The notes under the pieces are model-generated. The model was not told the origin of the DNA, did no database searches, and saw only the letters and a program-made list of their open reading frames with translations. The position numbers were made by a program, and so were the translations under genes. From Luteibacter sp. dw_328 (GTDB lineage: Bacteria; Pseudomonadota; Gammaproteobacteria; Xanthomonadales; Rhodanobacteraceae), in contig NZ_JAAVUW010000002.1 in NCBI RefSeq assembly GCF_018449605.1, positions 496,001 through 560,000 on the forward strand: a stretch of 64,000 nucleotides of DNA. Reading direction: 5' to 3'. Below, in pieces: positions 1 through 8,408 of this stretch (positions within the stretch are counted from its first letter, which is position 1; each line of letters starts with the position of its first letter).

Positions 1-1
1 C

Positions 2-658
2 CTGATGGTGTGGCAGGACATGCCGGCGCTACCGAACGGGCACAACGACAAGCTCAGCGAGGCCGACAAAGCCGGCTTCCGCACCGATGTCACGGCCATC
101 GTCGAGCAGCTCAAGGGCGAGACGTCGATCATCGGCTGGATTCCGTTCAACGAAGGCTGGGGGCAATGGAGTATTCGGGCTGCTGCCGAGTTGGCTATGC
201 AGATCAAGAAGCTCGATCCGTCGCGCCTGGTCAATGCCCGTAGCGGTGCGAACTGCTGCGACACCAAGGGTGATCCGAAAGCCGGTGACCTCATCGACAT
301 CCATGACTACCAGGGTCCGGGTCTTCCCGCACCGGATGCGACGCGAGCCTCGATGGATGGTGAGCACGGCGGTCTGACGCTGGGTGTCCCCGGTCATGTG
401 TGGCCGAACACGCCGATCAACCCGTATGGCGAAGTGAAAGACAACGCCGCGTTGAACGATGGCTATGTCGCCAACACGGCCGTGCTGCGCGACAAGGGTC
501 CGGGCATTGGCGTATCCGGCAGCGTCTATACGCAAATCACCGATGTCGAGGGTGAGCACAATGGTCTGTACACCTACGATCGGAAGATCGAAAAGGTGGA
601 TGGGGCGAAGGTGCGGGCGATCAATGATGCGACGATACGTGCGGGCGGGCAGCCCTGA
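2..658 (+). CDS. Glycoside hydrolase family 2 enzyme, C-terminal part
   Basis: This is the C-terminal part of a GH2-clan glycosidase; the gene starts before the window and the frame is open from base 2. The end of the (beta/alpha)8 barrel is visible. PFNEGWGQW carries the Asn-Glu pair expected of the acid/base (Glu about residue 50, counted from the Met at base 5). MDGEHGGL carries the Glu expected of the nucleophile (about residue 120). No C-terminal beta-sandwich follows, so the protein ends soon after the barrel. The substrate cannot be told from this part; plant or polysaccharide beta-glycosides are likely for the clan. The N-terminal half and any signal peptide lie outside the window. 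Confidence 0.85.
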   Translation: MMVWQDMPALPNGHNDKLSEADKAGFRTDVTAIVEQLKGETSIIGWIPFNEGWGQWSIRAAAELAMQIKKLDPSRLVNARSGANCCDTKGDPKAGDLIDIHDYQGPGLPAPDATRASMDGEHGGLTLGVPGHVWPNTPINPYGEVKDNAALNDGYVANTAVLRDKGPGIGVSGSVYTQITDVEGEHNGLYTYDRKIEKVDGAKVRAINDATIRAGGQP

Positions 659-1207
659 CGAGGGCATCCCGTTGCCTCTGCCGAGCACGTCGGTCGAGGC
701 GCCTACAGACAACTTCAAGTTGTTTTGATACGGTAATTCCGTTGCCTGCGTCGTCGCTGTGAATGCTGCGCAGGCAACCATCGCTTTATGCGGTGAGAAG
801 CGCGGCCCAGAGGTGTTAGCGCACCCCTGGACCGCTAACCCTAACTAACTAGTCTGGAGTCAGTCATGGCTGTTACCGATGATACGGTACCCGCTCGCCC
901 GCCGAACCCCCTCGGCGACATTCCCATCGGTCACCGGGCGCTCTGCAGTCCACGCAGACACGGTTGAAGAACCGCGGCGGCAGCCGTAAATCTGAGTTTT
1001 TTCTCGGCCGAGCAGCACGGCGCGTCGCCGTGTGGACCCGAGAACGGGCGCGGCTGCCTCTGCAACACACTTCGTCAACTCAAGCCGCACGGCGTCCGGA
1101 CACGGGCAGCCGATGAACCCGCGCATCCGTTTGATCCGCGGCACGTTGCGCGATGCGTAGCGTGCCGCACCTGGATGAGGGGGAGGGCGGTAGGCAAGGA
1201 GAGCGTC
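659..1207. other. Intergenic region, no confident gene
   Basis: This 549-base gap holds no gene I can support. The only candidate is a 33-codon frame at 866-967 (begins MAVTDDTVPARPP, ends SPRRHG), preceded by CTGGAG at a plausible spacing. It has no recognisable domain and is basic near its end, so it may be chance. Longer minus-strand frames crossing 860-1279 run antisense to the next gene and look like G+C-driven shadows. Confidence 0.4.
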
Positions 1208-1486
1208 ATGGCTAAAACGAAAGCCCACACCACCCATCCGGGGTTCCACTATCACATCGATCCGGAAGCCACGTCCCACGACCTGATGAATGAGGCGACC
1301 GAGTGGCTTCAGTACGCTCGTAGCCTCACGCGGCTACTTGCCGACTTCATCCATGAAGCCGACACCGTCGATTGCCAACGGGTGGCGCATGCCATGGAGG
1401 CGATCGGTGCCTTGACGCATATGGGGGTGCAGTGCACGGCGCAGGCGCATGCGCGGATGTGTTGGGAGACGGGGGTGAACAGATGA
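1208..1486 (+). CDS. Small DUF3077/DUF6124-like protein
   Basis: A 92-residue protein of unknown function. The ATG at 1208 is chosen over one at 1175 because AAGGAGAG lies at good spacing before it. The body (DLMNEATEWLQYARSLTRLLADFI, then a second helix with AHAMEAIGALTHMGVQ) is helical. It resembles small pseudomonad and xanthomonad proteins of the DUF3077/DUF6124 type, which have no established role. No signal peptide or membrane segment is seen. A 17-codon frame overlaps its stop (ATGA at 1483) and ends at 1536, but I would not call it a gene. Family assignment is from memory of the pattern and is tentative. Confidence 0.6.
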   Translation: MAKTKAHTTHPGFHYHIDPEATSHDLMNEATEWLQYARSLTRLLADFIHEADTVDCQRVAHAMEAIGALTHMGVQCTAQAHARMCWETGVNR

Positions 1487-1514
1487 CTTTGGCGGCGAAG
1501 AGTGGTGCGGCTGC

Positions 1515-2123
1515 GTGGACGCGGCTGTTGGGCTAGCCGGTATGGCCACGGCTCGAAGAACTTCCGTCGCTGGCAATGTTGGCATCGGAGCAACATCCCG
1601 GGTTACCGAATTCGAGCGCCCGATCCTTCAATGCTCGTCGCGTCCAGCTATAACCGCTGTTGGTGCGGCAGTAAATAAAGGAGAGAGCTCGGATGAACGC
1701 GCCTATGTGTATCTGGAAGAATCTGCATCACACAAGATACGCTGGATTACACCGATTCCTGTGCGTCCAGGTTGGTACCAGAATCGTGCGTCGCACTGCG
1801 TAGCAGCCGGGGACTCTATCTATGCCCTCGTCCAGTCCGACACGAATGCCGTACCGGTACTGTCGCAAACATTGATCAGCATAGCGACGCTAAACCAAGC
1901 TAGCGGTCATATGCAGACGAATGACATAGTGAAAGTGTCGGACCTGAAGGGTGCCCACACCGTCTTCGTCTATGACGGCGCTGAAAATTTTCTCTTTCAA
2001 GACGGGAAAATCGTTGTAACCGGAGAATTGGCGACGAAGGGTGACGCTGCCGACACGCGCACGCCGTTCAAGACCAGTGTGCCGGTAGCGATTTCAAACT
2101 CTCGGAAGCGTCGCGAAAGCTAG
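1515..2123 (+). CDS. Hypothetical protein or gene remnant
   Basis: The frame is open for 202 codons. The part from about codon 60 (ERAYVYLEESASHKIRW onward) reads like a real soluble, beta-rich protein, while the N-terminal part has an atypical, low-complexity composition. The only strong ribosome-binding site (AAAGGAGAGAG at about 1678-1688) precedes an ATG at 1693 that is out of frame and stops quickly. This combination suggests a truncated or frameshifted gene, with the start lost or shifted. No family is recognised. The stop abuts the end of the convergent SthA-like gene. Confidence 0.4.
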   Translation: MDAAVGLAGMATARRTSVAGNVGIGATSRVTEFERPILQCSSRPAITAVGAAVNKGESSDERAYVYLEESASHKIRWITPIPVRPGWYQNRASHCVAAGDSIYALVQSDTNAVPVLSQTLISIATLNQASGHMQTNDIVKVSDLKGAHTVFVYDGAENFLFQDGKIVVTGELATKGDAADTRTPFKTSVPVAISNSRKRRES

Positions 2124-3557
2124 CTATTTCGCCGGCCGCGCCGAAGCTTCCCTGGATGCCCGCTCCTGGATCAGCGCATCGTAGGTCGCATACTTGTAAA
2201 GGTCGCCGAGCGTGGGAAAGTTGAAGCAGGCTTTGTTGAAAAGGTCTGCTCCGGCATCGAGCAACATCGCGATCATGCCGATGTGCACGGTCTCGGTAGC
2301 ATGCTCGCCAATGACATGCGCGCCGAGAAGCTTCATGTCGTCACGCCGGAACAGCAGTTTGAGCATGCCGTGGTCATCGCCGAGGATGCATCCTCGTGCG
2401 GTGTCGGCGGCCCGCCAGCGGCCCACGATGTAGTCGACGCCCGCTGCGCGAAGCGATTCTTCCGTCGCGCCAATGGAGCCGATCTCGGGAATCGTATAAA
2501 TGCCCGTGGGCAGTAACGAGGCGACATCGCGTTTGAGGTCCGATCCCAGGGCCCGGTTCATGGCGGCTCGGGCCTGCTCCATACCCGTAGAGGCGAGGGC
2601 CGGCGCGCCGATCACATCGCCTGCGGCATAGATATGGGGCACCGAGGTGCGGAAGTTCTCGTCGACATCGATCAGGCCACGCTTACCAGGGACAATGCCT
2701 GCGGCGCCCAGGTTCAATCGTTCGGTATTGCTGGTTCGCCCGGAACAGACCAGTACATCGTCGCAGGCCAGTGACTCACCCGATGCCAGTATCACCTCGA
2801 CCTTGCCATCGTCATGGGTGACGCATTGCGCGACGCGTTCGCCCAGGTGCAGGTGTACACCCAGCGCTGTCAGTGCCGTCGTGAGGGCGCTCGAGATTTC
2901 GGCGTCAATGAAGGGAAGCAGTGATGAGCGACCGTCGACGAGATGCACGGTGGTGCCGAGCGCGCAGAATGTCGAGGCGTACTCGCAGCCGATGACGCCG
3001 GCACCGACGATCACCAGCACGTGCGGAACCGACTCGATGTTGAGGATCTCGTCGGAGTCGTGCACGTGGGGATGTTCGAAGGGAAATTCGGCAGGTCGAA
3101 ACGGCGAGGACCCTGTGGCAATGAGGATGATGTCGCCGCGCACCCGTTCGGTCTCATTCCCCGGGCCTGTCACGCATACCGTATTCGCATCGACGAAGGC
3201 CCCCGATCCGACGCGTCGCTGGACGGCCAGGCCATCCAGGCGGTGACCGACGCGCCTGTGCTCGCCCAGCATCACGTTATCGCGATGGTGCGTGAAATCC
3301 GCGATCGTGGCTTCGCGCCGAAGCGACAGGTCGACACCATAGAGGCGGCGGGAGCGGATGCCCGAAAGCGCCAGGGCGGTTTCGCGCAAGGTCTTGCTCG
3401 GGATCGTGCCCGTGTTGATGCCCGCACCGCCGACCTGCGTCTCCCTCTCGATCAGGAGCGTACGCGCGCCCATGAATCCGGCAGCTACCGCGCCGCTGAT
3501 GCCGGCAGGACCGGCCCCAATCACCACTACATCGAAGGTTTCCACTGGCGTCGTCAC
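2124..3557 (-). CDS. sthA: SthA-like soluble NAD(P)+ transhydrogenase (flavoprotein disulfide reductase family)
   Basis: A 477-residue cytoplasmic FAD enzyme of the pyridine nucleotide-disulfide oxidoreductase superfamily. Visible parts are an N-terminal FAD Rossmann motif (VVVIGAGPAG), the second dinucleotide fold (VIVGAGVIGCEYAS), the FAD-binding AAGDVIG and a C-terminal dimerisation domain. The region that normally holds the redox CxxxxC reads GGAGINTGTIPSKTLRE, with both cysteines missing. That fits Si-specific transhydrogenases, which move hydride between NADPH and NAD+ without a disulfide, and argues against lipoamide dehydrogenase or mercuric reductase. The start is taken as GTG at 3557; no good ribosome-binding site is seen, and GTG at 3545 is possible. 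It is divergent from the next gene. Confidence 0.75.
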   Translation of the reverse strand: MTTPVETFDVVVIGAGPAGISGAVAAGFMGARTLLIERETQVGGAGINTGTIPSKTLRETALALSGIRSRRLYGVDLSLRREATIADFTHHRDNVMLGEHRRVGHRLDGLAVQRRVGSGAFVDANTVCVTGPGNETERVRGDIILIATGSSPFRPAEFPFEHPHVHDSDEILNIESVPHVLVIVGAGVIGCEYASTFCALGTTVHLVDGRSSLLPFIDAEISSALTTALTALGVHLHLGERVAQCVTHDDGKVEVILASGESLACDDVLVCSGRTSNTERLNLGAAGIVPGKRGLIDVDENFRTSVPHIYAAGDVIGAPALASTGMEQARAAMNRALGSDLKRDVASLLPTGIYTIPEIGSIGATEESLRAAGVDYIVGRWRAADTARGCILGDDHGMLKLLFRRDDMKLLGAHVIGEHATETVHIGMIAMLLDAGADLFNKACFNFPTLGDLYKYATYDALIQERASREASARPAK

Positions 3558-3678
3558 CGGTGCATAGAAGGAGTTCCGTCGATCATACGCGGGCAGGTTC
3601 CGGCCTGCTGTGTGCGGGCTATCAGACACGCTATATTCCTGCGAGATGGCGTATTCGCCACTACAGGGGGAATGGATT

Positions 3679-4743
3679 GTGACGAGATGCATCGCGCTGG
3701 CTCTTGGGCTGGCAGCTGTTCTATGGGTGCCCCTCTCGGTTTCTGCGGATGCGCCTGCACGGGCTCCGACACGAGATGCAGCGGCCAAGGTCGACGATTC
3801 GGGCTTTGTCACCATCGGAGGCATCGAGCAGTGGGTGACGGCCAAGGGAGACAGCTACGCCAACCCTGTCCTTCTCTTCATCAGCGGCGGACCCGGCAAT
3901 CCCCTCAGCGGCCTTTCCGACAGCATCTATAGCGCGGGCGAACGCGACTTCATCGTCGTCCAGTGGGACCAGCGCGGATCGGGCATGACCTATGGCCGGA
4001 GCCCGCCGGCACCGGACGAGAAACTGACGATCGAAAGGATGGCGCAGGATGGCAATGAACTTGCCGCCTATCTGGCCAGGAAGTATGGCAAGCGGAAGGT
4101 CATCTTGTGGGGCAGCTCCTGGGGCTCGATCCTCGCCGTTTACATGGTCAAGGCGCATCCCGAGTTGTTCTACGCGTACGTGGGGACGTCGCAAGTCGTC
4201 AACTCCGTGGAAGCCCAGGCAGCGAGCTACAGGAAGCTCCTGGCGCTCGCCACCAGCGCGAACGACAAGGACTCCCTTGCCGTTCTCGAGCAGGTCGGAT
4301 CACCGCCATGGACCGACCCGCGCAGCTTCGGCAAGGTACGCCGGGTCATTCGCAAGTACGAAGCCAAGGTCACGTTGCCGCCGCCCGAGAGCTGGCACCG
4401 CGCACCGCCGTATACAACGGCAAAAGCCGAAGCGGACTACGAAGCTGGCGAAGACTACTCATTCATGAATTTCGTCGGGATGCACGGCGACGGCATGCTG
4501 TCGCAGGTGGATCTGCCGAAGCTGGGGTTGGACTTCACCATTCCGGTGTTCTTTGTCGAAGGTGCGCATGACCTCCTGGCACCGCCGGAGCTGGCCCGCC
4601 GGTATTACGAGAGCATCAAGGCACCGGCGAAGGGCTTCGTGCTGCTTGAGCATTCAGGGCACGATCCGAACCAGGAAGTCGTGGACGCTGAGTACAGGGT
4701 GCTACGCGAGAAGGTTCTGCCACTGGCGCAAGATAAAAAGTAA
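3679..4743 (+). CDS. Secreted alpha/beta hydrolase, proline iminopeptidase-like (S33)
   Basis: A 354-residue alpha/beta hydrolase with an N-terminal signal peptide (TRCIALALGLAAVLWVPLSV, cleavage likely after VSADA). The oxyanion-side motif SGGPGNPLSG and the WDQRGSG motif are typical of peptidase family S33 (proline iminopeptidases). The nucleophile elbow is GSSWGS, and the catalytic His is likely in LEHSGHD near the C-terminus. The GTG at 3679 has GGGGGA just upstream and puts the signal peptide first; an ATG at 3646 is an alternative. Export suggests action on small peptides or esters in the periplasm. The substrate is not predictable. Confidence 0.8.
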   Translation: MTRCIALALGLAAVLWVPLSVSADAPARAPTRDAAAKVDDSGFVTIGGIEQWVTAKGDSYANPVLLFISGGPGNPLSGLSDSIYSAGERDFIVVQWDQRGSGMTYGRSPPAPDEKLTIERMAQDGNELAAYLARKYGKRKVILWGSSWGSILAVYMVKAHPELFYAYVGTSQVVNSVEAQAASYRKLLALATSANDKDSLAVLEQVGSPPWTDPRSFGKVRRVIRKYEAKVTLPPPESWHRAPPYTTAKAEADYEAGEDYSFMNFVGMHGDGMLSQVDLPKLGLDFTIPVFFVEGAHDLLAPPELARRYYESIKAPAKGFVLLEHSGHDPNQEVVDAEYRVLREKVLPLAQDKK

Positions 4744-4878
4744 CGAGGCGAAACGTCGAGGCGCTCATCACGCCGCCCCATGGCAAAGGCGGCATGATAG
4801 GGCCCAGACCGCTCCATGGTCCCAGGCTGGCTGCCTGGGCATGGACGTTGAGTGACTCGTCAAGCTTTGGAGGGTGCA

Positions 4879-5628
4879 ATGGGTGAGCGGGACTCGTGCG
4901 GTGCATGTCGAAATGGCGAAGGCTTCGCCGGAGCCATCACGATGGCGTTTCAACCCATCGTGGACGCCGTCGAGCGAAAGGTGTTCGCCCACGAGGCACT
5001 GGTTCGTGGAGCAGACGGCGCATCCGCGGCGGATGTCCTCTCATCTGTCGATGCGAACAACCAATATGCCTTCGACCAGAAGTGCAGGGTCAGGGCCCTG
5101 GAGTGTGCCGTCGAGGCTCAGCTGCCCGCCATGGTCTCTATCAATTTTCTTCCCAACGCCGTCTACAACCCCGAGCATTGCCTGCGGACGACGCTGGCTG
5201 CGGCGCAGCGGTTGAACTGGCCGCTGTCGCGCATCATTTTCGAGGTTACCGAACACGAAGCCGTCATCGACCATCGCCACCTGCTCTCCATCCTCATGAC
5301 GTACCGAGCGCACGGATTTCTCACGGCCATCGATGACTTTGGCGCCGGCTACGCGGGGCTGAACCTGCTGGCGGATTTCCAGCCTGACCTGCTGAAACTG
5401 GATATTGGCCTTATCCGCTCGATCGATACGGACAAGGTGCGTCAACGCATCGTGCGGCACGTAAGCCAGTTATGCGATGACCTTGGCGTGCGCGTGATTG
5501 GTGAGGGAGTGGAGACTGCCGAGGAGTCGTCGGCGTTATTGGACATTGGGATCGTACTGCAGCAGGGTTTTCTGTTCGCCAGGCCCGTCATCGGTAAAGC
5601 CACCGTTCCCGGCTTTCCTGCCCGATGA
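4879..5628 (+). CDS. Stand-alone EAL-domain c-di-GMP phosphodiesterase
   Basis: A 249-residue protein that is almost entirely one EAL domain, with no sensor or GGDEF part, so it is probably cytosolic. The signature EAL is at residues 39-41 (HEALVRG). Other catalytic and metal positions are present: SINFLP (88-92), FEVTEHE (121-127), DDFGAGY (152-158), the Lys in LLKLD (173), EGVET (209-213) and QQGFLF (228-233). It therefore looks active in hydrolysing c-di-GMP to pGpG. The start has TTGGAGG seven bases upstream. The stop overlaps the start of the downstream lipoprotein gene (ATGA), so the two are translationally coupled. Confidence 0.85.
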   Translation: MGERDSCGACRNGEGFAGAITMAFQPIVDAVERKVFAHEALVRGADGASAADVLSSVDANNQYAFDQKCRVRALECAVEAQLPAMVSINFLPNAVYNPEHCLRTTLAAAQRLNWPLSRIIFEVTEHEAVIDHRHLLSILMTYRAHGFLTAIDDFGAGYAGLNLLADFQPDLLKLDIGLIRSIDTDKVRQRIVRHVSQLCDDLGVRVIGEGVETAEESSALLDIGIVLQQGFLFARPVIGKATVPGFPAR

Positions 5629-6401
5629 AGCGTCTCGGTTGCATAGCCATGGTCGCGGTCGCACTGGCGCTCACCGCATGCTATCCCGTGCGCGACACGT
5701 CACGTCCCCCGGCGGTACGTCTCGTGAGGGCTCCAGAGGCAGCGCAACGCATGGTCCTGGTGCTTCCCGGCATAGCCGACAACCTTCAGTCACTGGAGGC
5801 GGGAGGGATCGGGCGGGCCATCCGTGAGGCATGGCCGGACGCAGACGTGGCTCTGATCGAAATGACGATCGGCTACTACAAGGATGGTCGAGCGATGCTC
5901 GATCTGCACGACATGGTGCGGGCGGCGCGTGAGAAGGGCTACCGACAGGTGTGGATGGTCGGCGCGTCGCTGGGTGGCATGGGAGCCCTCCTTTACGACT
6001 CGACCTTTCCATGTGATGTCGACGGGATCGTGCTGCTTGCACCCTTCCTGGGAGATCGTCGCGTGCTCGATGACGTGCGCAACGCCGGTGGGTTGAACCA
6101 TTGGCAAGCGCCGCCCGCCGCGACGCCAGGGCCGGATAATTGGCAGTCGCAGATCTGGCGCCGTGCAAAAGTCTGGTCGAGTCGTCCTGGCGGAGACCCG
6201 CGCGTATGGCTGGCGTACGGCGACAGGGATAAATTTGCGCCGAACATGCCGCTGTTGACGCCAGCCATTCCGCCGACGCATGTCGTCACCGGGCCCGGCA
6301 TCCACGAGTGGACGTCCTGGACGCCGTTGGCTTCCAAAGTCTTTACCGACGTCGACCGAGAGACAAAGAGCCGTAACGTGAGTGCCTGTTCGGGCCCTTG
6401 A
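5625..6401 (+). CDS. Alpha/beta hydrolase-fold lipoprotein
   Basis: A 258-residue predicted lipoprotein: a basic N-terminus, a hydrophobic stretch and lipobox LTAC, giving a lipidated Cys at residue 19. The mature part has an alpha/beta hydrolase layout, with VLVLPGI as the first strand and nucleophile elbow GASLGG. The Asp in AYGDRDKF and the His in GIHEW are the likely rest of the triad. The start overlaps the EAL gene by four bases, so this is a two-gene operon. A link between c-di-GMP turnover and the hydrolase is suggested only by position. Substrate unknown. Confidence 0.75.
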   Translation: MKRLGCIAMVAVALALTACYPVRDTSRPPAVRLVRAPEAAQRMVLVLPGIADNLQSLEAGGIGRAIREAWPDADVALIEMTIGYYKDGRAMLDLHDMVRAAREKGYRQVWMVGASLGGMGALLYDSTFPCDVDGIVLLAPFLGDRRVLDDVRNAGGLNHWQAPPAATPGPDNWQSQIWRRAKVWSSRPGGDPRVWLAYGDRDKFAPNMPLLTPAIPPTHVVTGPGIHEWTSWTPLASKVFTDVDRETKSRNVSACSGP

Positions 6402-6542
6402 GGTTGCAACGAAATACCGCTATTTATCAGATGGTTCGATGTCATGGCGAGTTCATTGACCGGGGCTTCCCTGAGCGCTTAGATTGGCCGAAAGCCGGTG
6501 CACCTTGCGCCGGCTTTCGACCATCGACAGGCATCACCCGGC

Positions 6543-7691
6543 ATGAGTTACCGCAATATCCAGGGCATGCGCGCGATCGCTGCGCTGATGGTTGTCTCGA
6601 GCCATATCTTCGAGAACATGGCGCCCATGCGCACGCACTGGGCCAAACAGTTCGCCTTCGTCGGAGGAGCGGGCGTCGATATCTTTTTCGTGATCTCGGG
6701 CTTCATCATTTATCACGTGATGCAGCGGTCGATCGCCAGCATGGATATCGTGGGGAAGGGGCCCGCGGTCTACGCGTTCGCGATGAAGCGGTTCATTCGC
6801 ATCTACCCGCTCTATTGGATCGTCTTCGGCACGTCGTGGCTGGTCATGGCCTGGGCAGCGCCCACGGCGCCTGCACCCGGGCCGCTGTTCCCGTTGCTTG
6901 CGCTCTTCGGCAACGTGCCGAATGTCCCTGTCCACGTCGCCTGGACACTGACCTTTGAGGTCTATTTTTACGCGGTGGTCGCCCTGAGCCTGCTCCTGCT
7001 CGCGAATCGGGCCATGGTTGGCGTAGCGATCTGGTTCACCATGGTGGGTGGTGCAACCCTGCTGGGCTGGTGGGTTCCCTGGGTCAAGCCACTAGACTTC
7101 GTGTTCTCCCCCATCGTGCTGGAGTTCCTGCTTGGCATCGCCGTAGCCATGCTCGTCGACCGCGGCTTCCGACGATTCCATGGCGCGCTACTGGTGGGTG
7201 CCTTCATCTGGATGGCCATCGGCACGCTGTTCCTGAGGCCCAGCCTGTTCGTCATGAATGAGCTCCACTGGGGGAGGCTGGTGGCGATTTCCCGCTCGTT
7301 TGCCGTCCACGTGCTCGGTCTGGGGATACCGGCAGCGATCTTCATTTACGGCATCGTCCTGCTGGAAATTCGCCAACGATGGATCATGCCGCGCGCGCTG
7401 CAATACCTCGGCGACGCGTCGTTCTCGATCTACTTGTGGCACGCCGTGGTGTTCTATGCCGTGGCGGAAGCGTTCGCACGCCTTGGCTGGGTGGGCGTAG
7501 TAAGTTCGACCGGGCTTACTGCTGTGATGGTCGCCATCGGCCTGGGCTTTGGTTTGCTCAGCTACCATTTCCTGGAGAAGCCGTTGCTGAGGGTTCTCGG
7601 GCAGCGCATCCTGGGTCGGGGCGTTTCATCTCATTCGCTGGAAGCCGACGTTCACCCGCGGTCGCATGTCGCTTCGGTGCCGGTGAGCTAA
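6543..7691 (+). CDS. Acyltransferase family 3 membrane protein
   Basis: A 382-residue integral membrane acyltransferase (AT3/OafA-NodX type). The N-terminal RNIQGMRAIAALMVVSSHIFE holds the family's R/K and His (the SH motif) used for acyl transfer. About ten hydrophobic segments follow, including GVDIFFVISGFI and the typical SFSIYLWHAVVF near the end. Members O-acetylate or O-acylate surface polysaccharides or exported small molecules. The start at 6543 sits right at the conserved N-terminus, although its ribosome-binding site is weak. A methyltransferase and a flavin reductase-like gene follow on the same strand. Confidence 0.85.
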   Translation: MSYRNIQGMRAIAALMVVSSHIFENMAPMRTHWAKQFAFVGGAGVDIFFVISGFIIYHVMQRSIASMDIVGKGPAVYAFAMKRFIRIYPLYWIVFGTSWLVMAWAAPTAPAPGPLFPLLALFGNVPNVPVHVAWTLTFEVYFYAVVALSLLLLANRAMVGVAIWFTMVGGATLLGWWVPWVKPLDFVFSPIVLEFLLGIAVAMLVDRGFRRFHGALLVGAFIWMAIGTLFLRPSLFVMNELHWGRLVAISRSFAVHVLGLGIPAAIFIYGIVLLEIRQRWIMPRALQYLGDASFSIYLWHAVVFYAVAEAFARLGWVGVVSSTGLTAVMVAIGLGFGLLSYHFLEKPLLRVLGQRILGRGVSSHSLEADVHPRSHVASVPVS

Positions 7692-7777
7692 GGTTGTCAT
7701 GCAAGCGTAGCCCCACCCTCGCAACTTTCCATGCCGCCGCCGGCACCCACGTGTTTATCGATGGAGAAGCGGGGGTT

Positions 7778-8407
7778 ATGCATACCGGGGAGCAATACCA
7801 TGCGGTCATTCAGACCTCCCCACGCGACCGGCAGGTACGCGAGCGGTTCCAGACTCTAGCGCTGGACCTGCTTCCCAAGGGAGCGGACGTGCTGGATTTC
7901 GGCGCCGGAACCGGTATCGATGCAAAGGTATTCGCCGCTCATGGGCATCGGACGTTCGTTTACGAGCCGTCCGATGCCATGAAGGGCTACCTGGCGCAGC
8001 ACTGCCAGGACGAAATCGCCCGCGATACCGTGACTAATGTGTCGTTGCCCCTCACCTGCAAGGTCCACGGGGTCACGGCGAACTTCGCGGTCCTTAATCA
8101 CATTCCCGACCAGGCGGCGCTTTTCGGGGACCTCGCGAGCGTGGTCCAACCGGGCGGCTTCGTCCTGGCCAGCATGCTGAATCCTTTCTACCTGGGCGAT
8201 GCGCGCTATTCCTGGTGGCGGGCGAACCTACTTAACCTGATCCGGGATGGTAGCTACGGCATCCCCAGTGAAAGCCGTATCCATCGTTTCACCCCGAGTG
8301 CGGTAGCGCGTGCCGCCGCTCCTCACTTCCGGCTCGAGCGTCTGGACCCGCGGGGTCTCGGATTGGCCACCAAGCTCTATATGTTCCTGCTGTTCCGGCG
8401 GCTTTGA
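7778..8407 (+). CDS. Class I SAM-dependent methyltransferase
   Basis: A 209-residue Rossmann-fold methyltransferase. Motif I is ADVLDFGAGTGIDAKVF, the acidic end of strand 2 is in FVYEPSD, the motif IV region is ANFAVLNHI and the post-motif is VQPGGFVLASM. The C-terminal half (ending GLATKLYMFLLFRRL) is hydrophobic and basic, as in enzymes acting on lipids or quinone-like substrates. ATG 7778 is preceded by a G-rich Shine-Dalgarno; GTG 7751 is an alternative. One base separates it from the next gene, so the two are co-transcribed. Confidence 0.8.
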   Translation: MHTGEQYHAVIQTSPRDRQVRERFQTLALDLLPKGADVLDFGAGTGIDAKVFAAHGHRTFVYEPSDAMKGYLAQHCQDEIARDTVTNVSLPLTCKVHGVTANFAVLNHIPDQAALFGDLASVVQPGGFVLASMLNPFYLGDARYSWWRANLLNLIRDGSYGIPSESRIHRFTPSAVARAAAPHFRLERLDPRGLGLATKLYMFLLFRRL

Positions 8408-8408
8408 G

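Noticed and set aside
1693-1806. A short frame with a strong ribosome-binding site
   Set aside because: It ends after about 37 codons and its sequence is not protein-like; treated as a sign of a broken gene.
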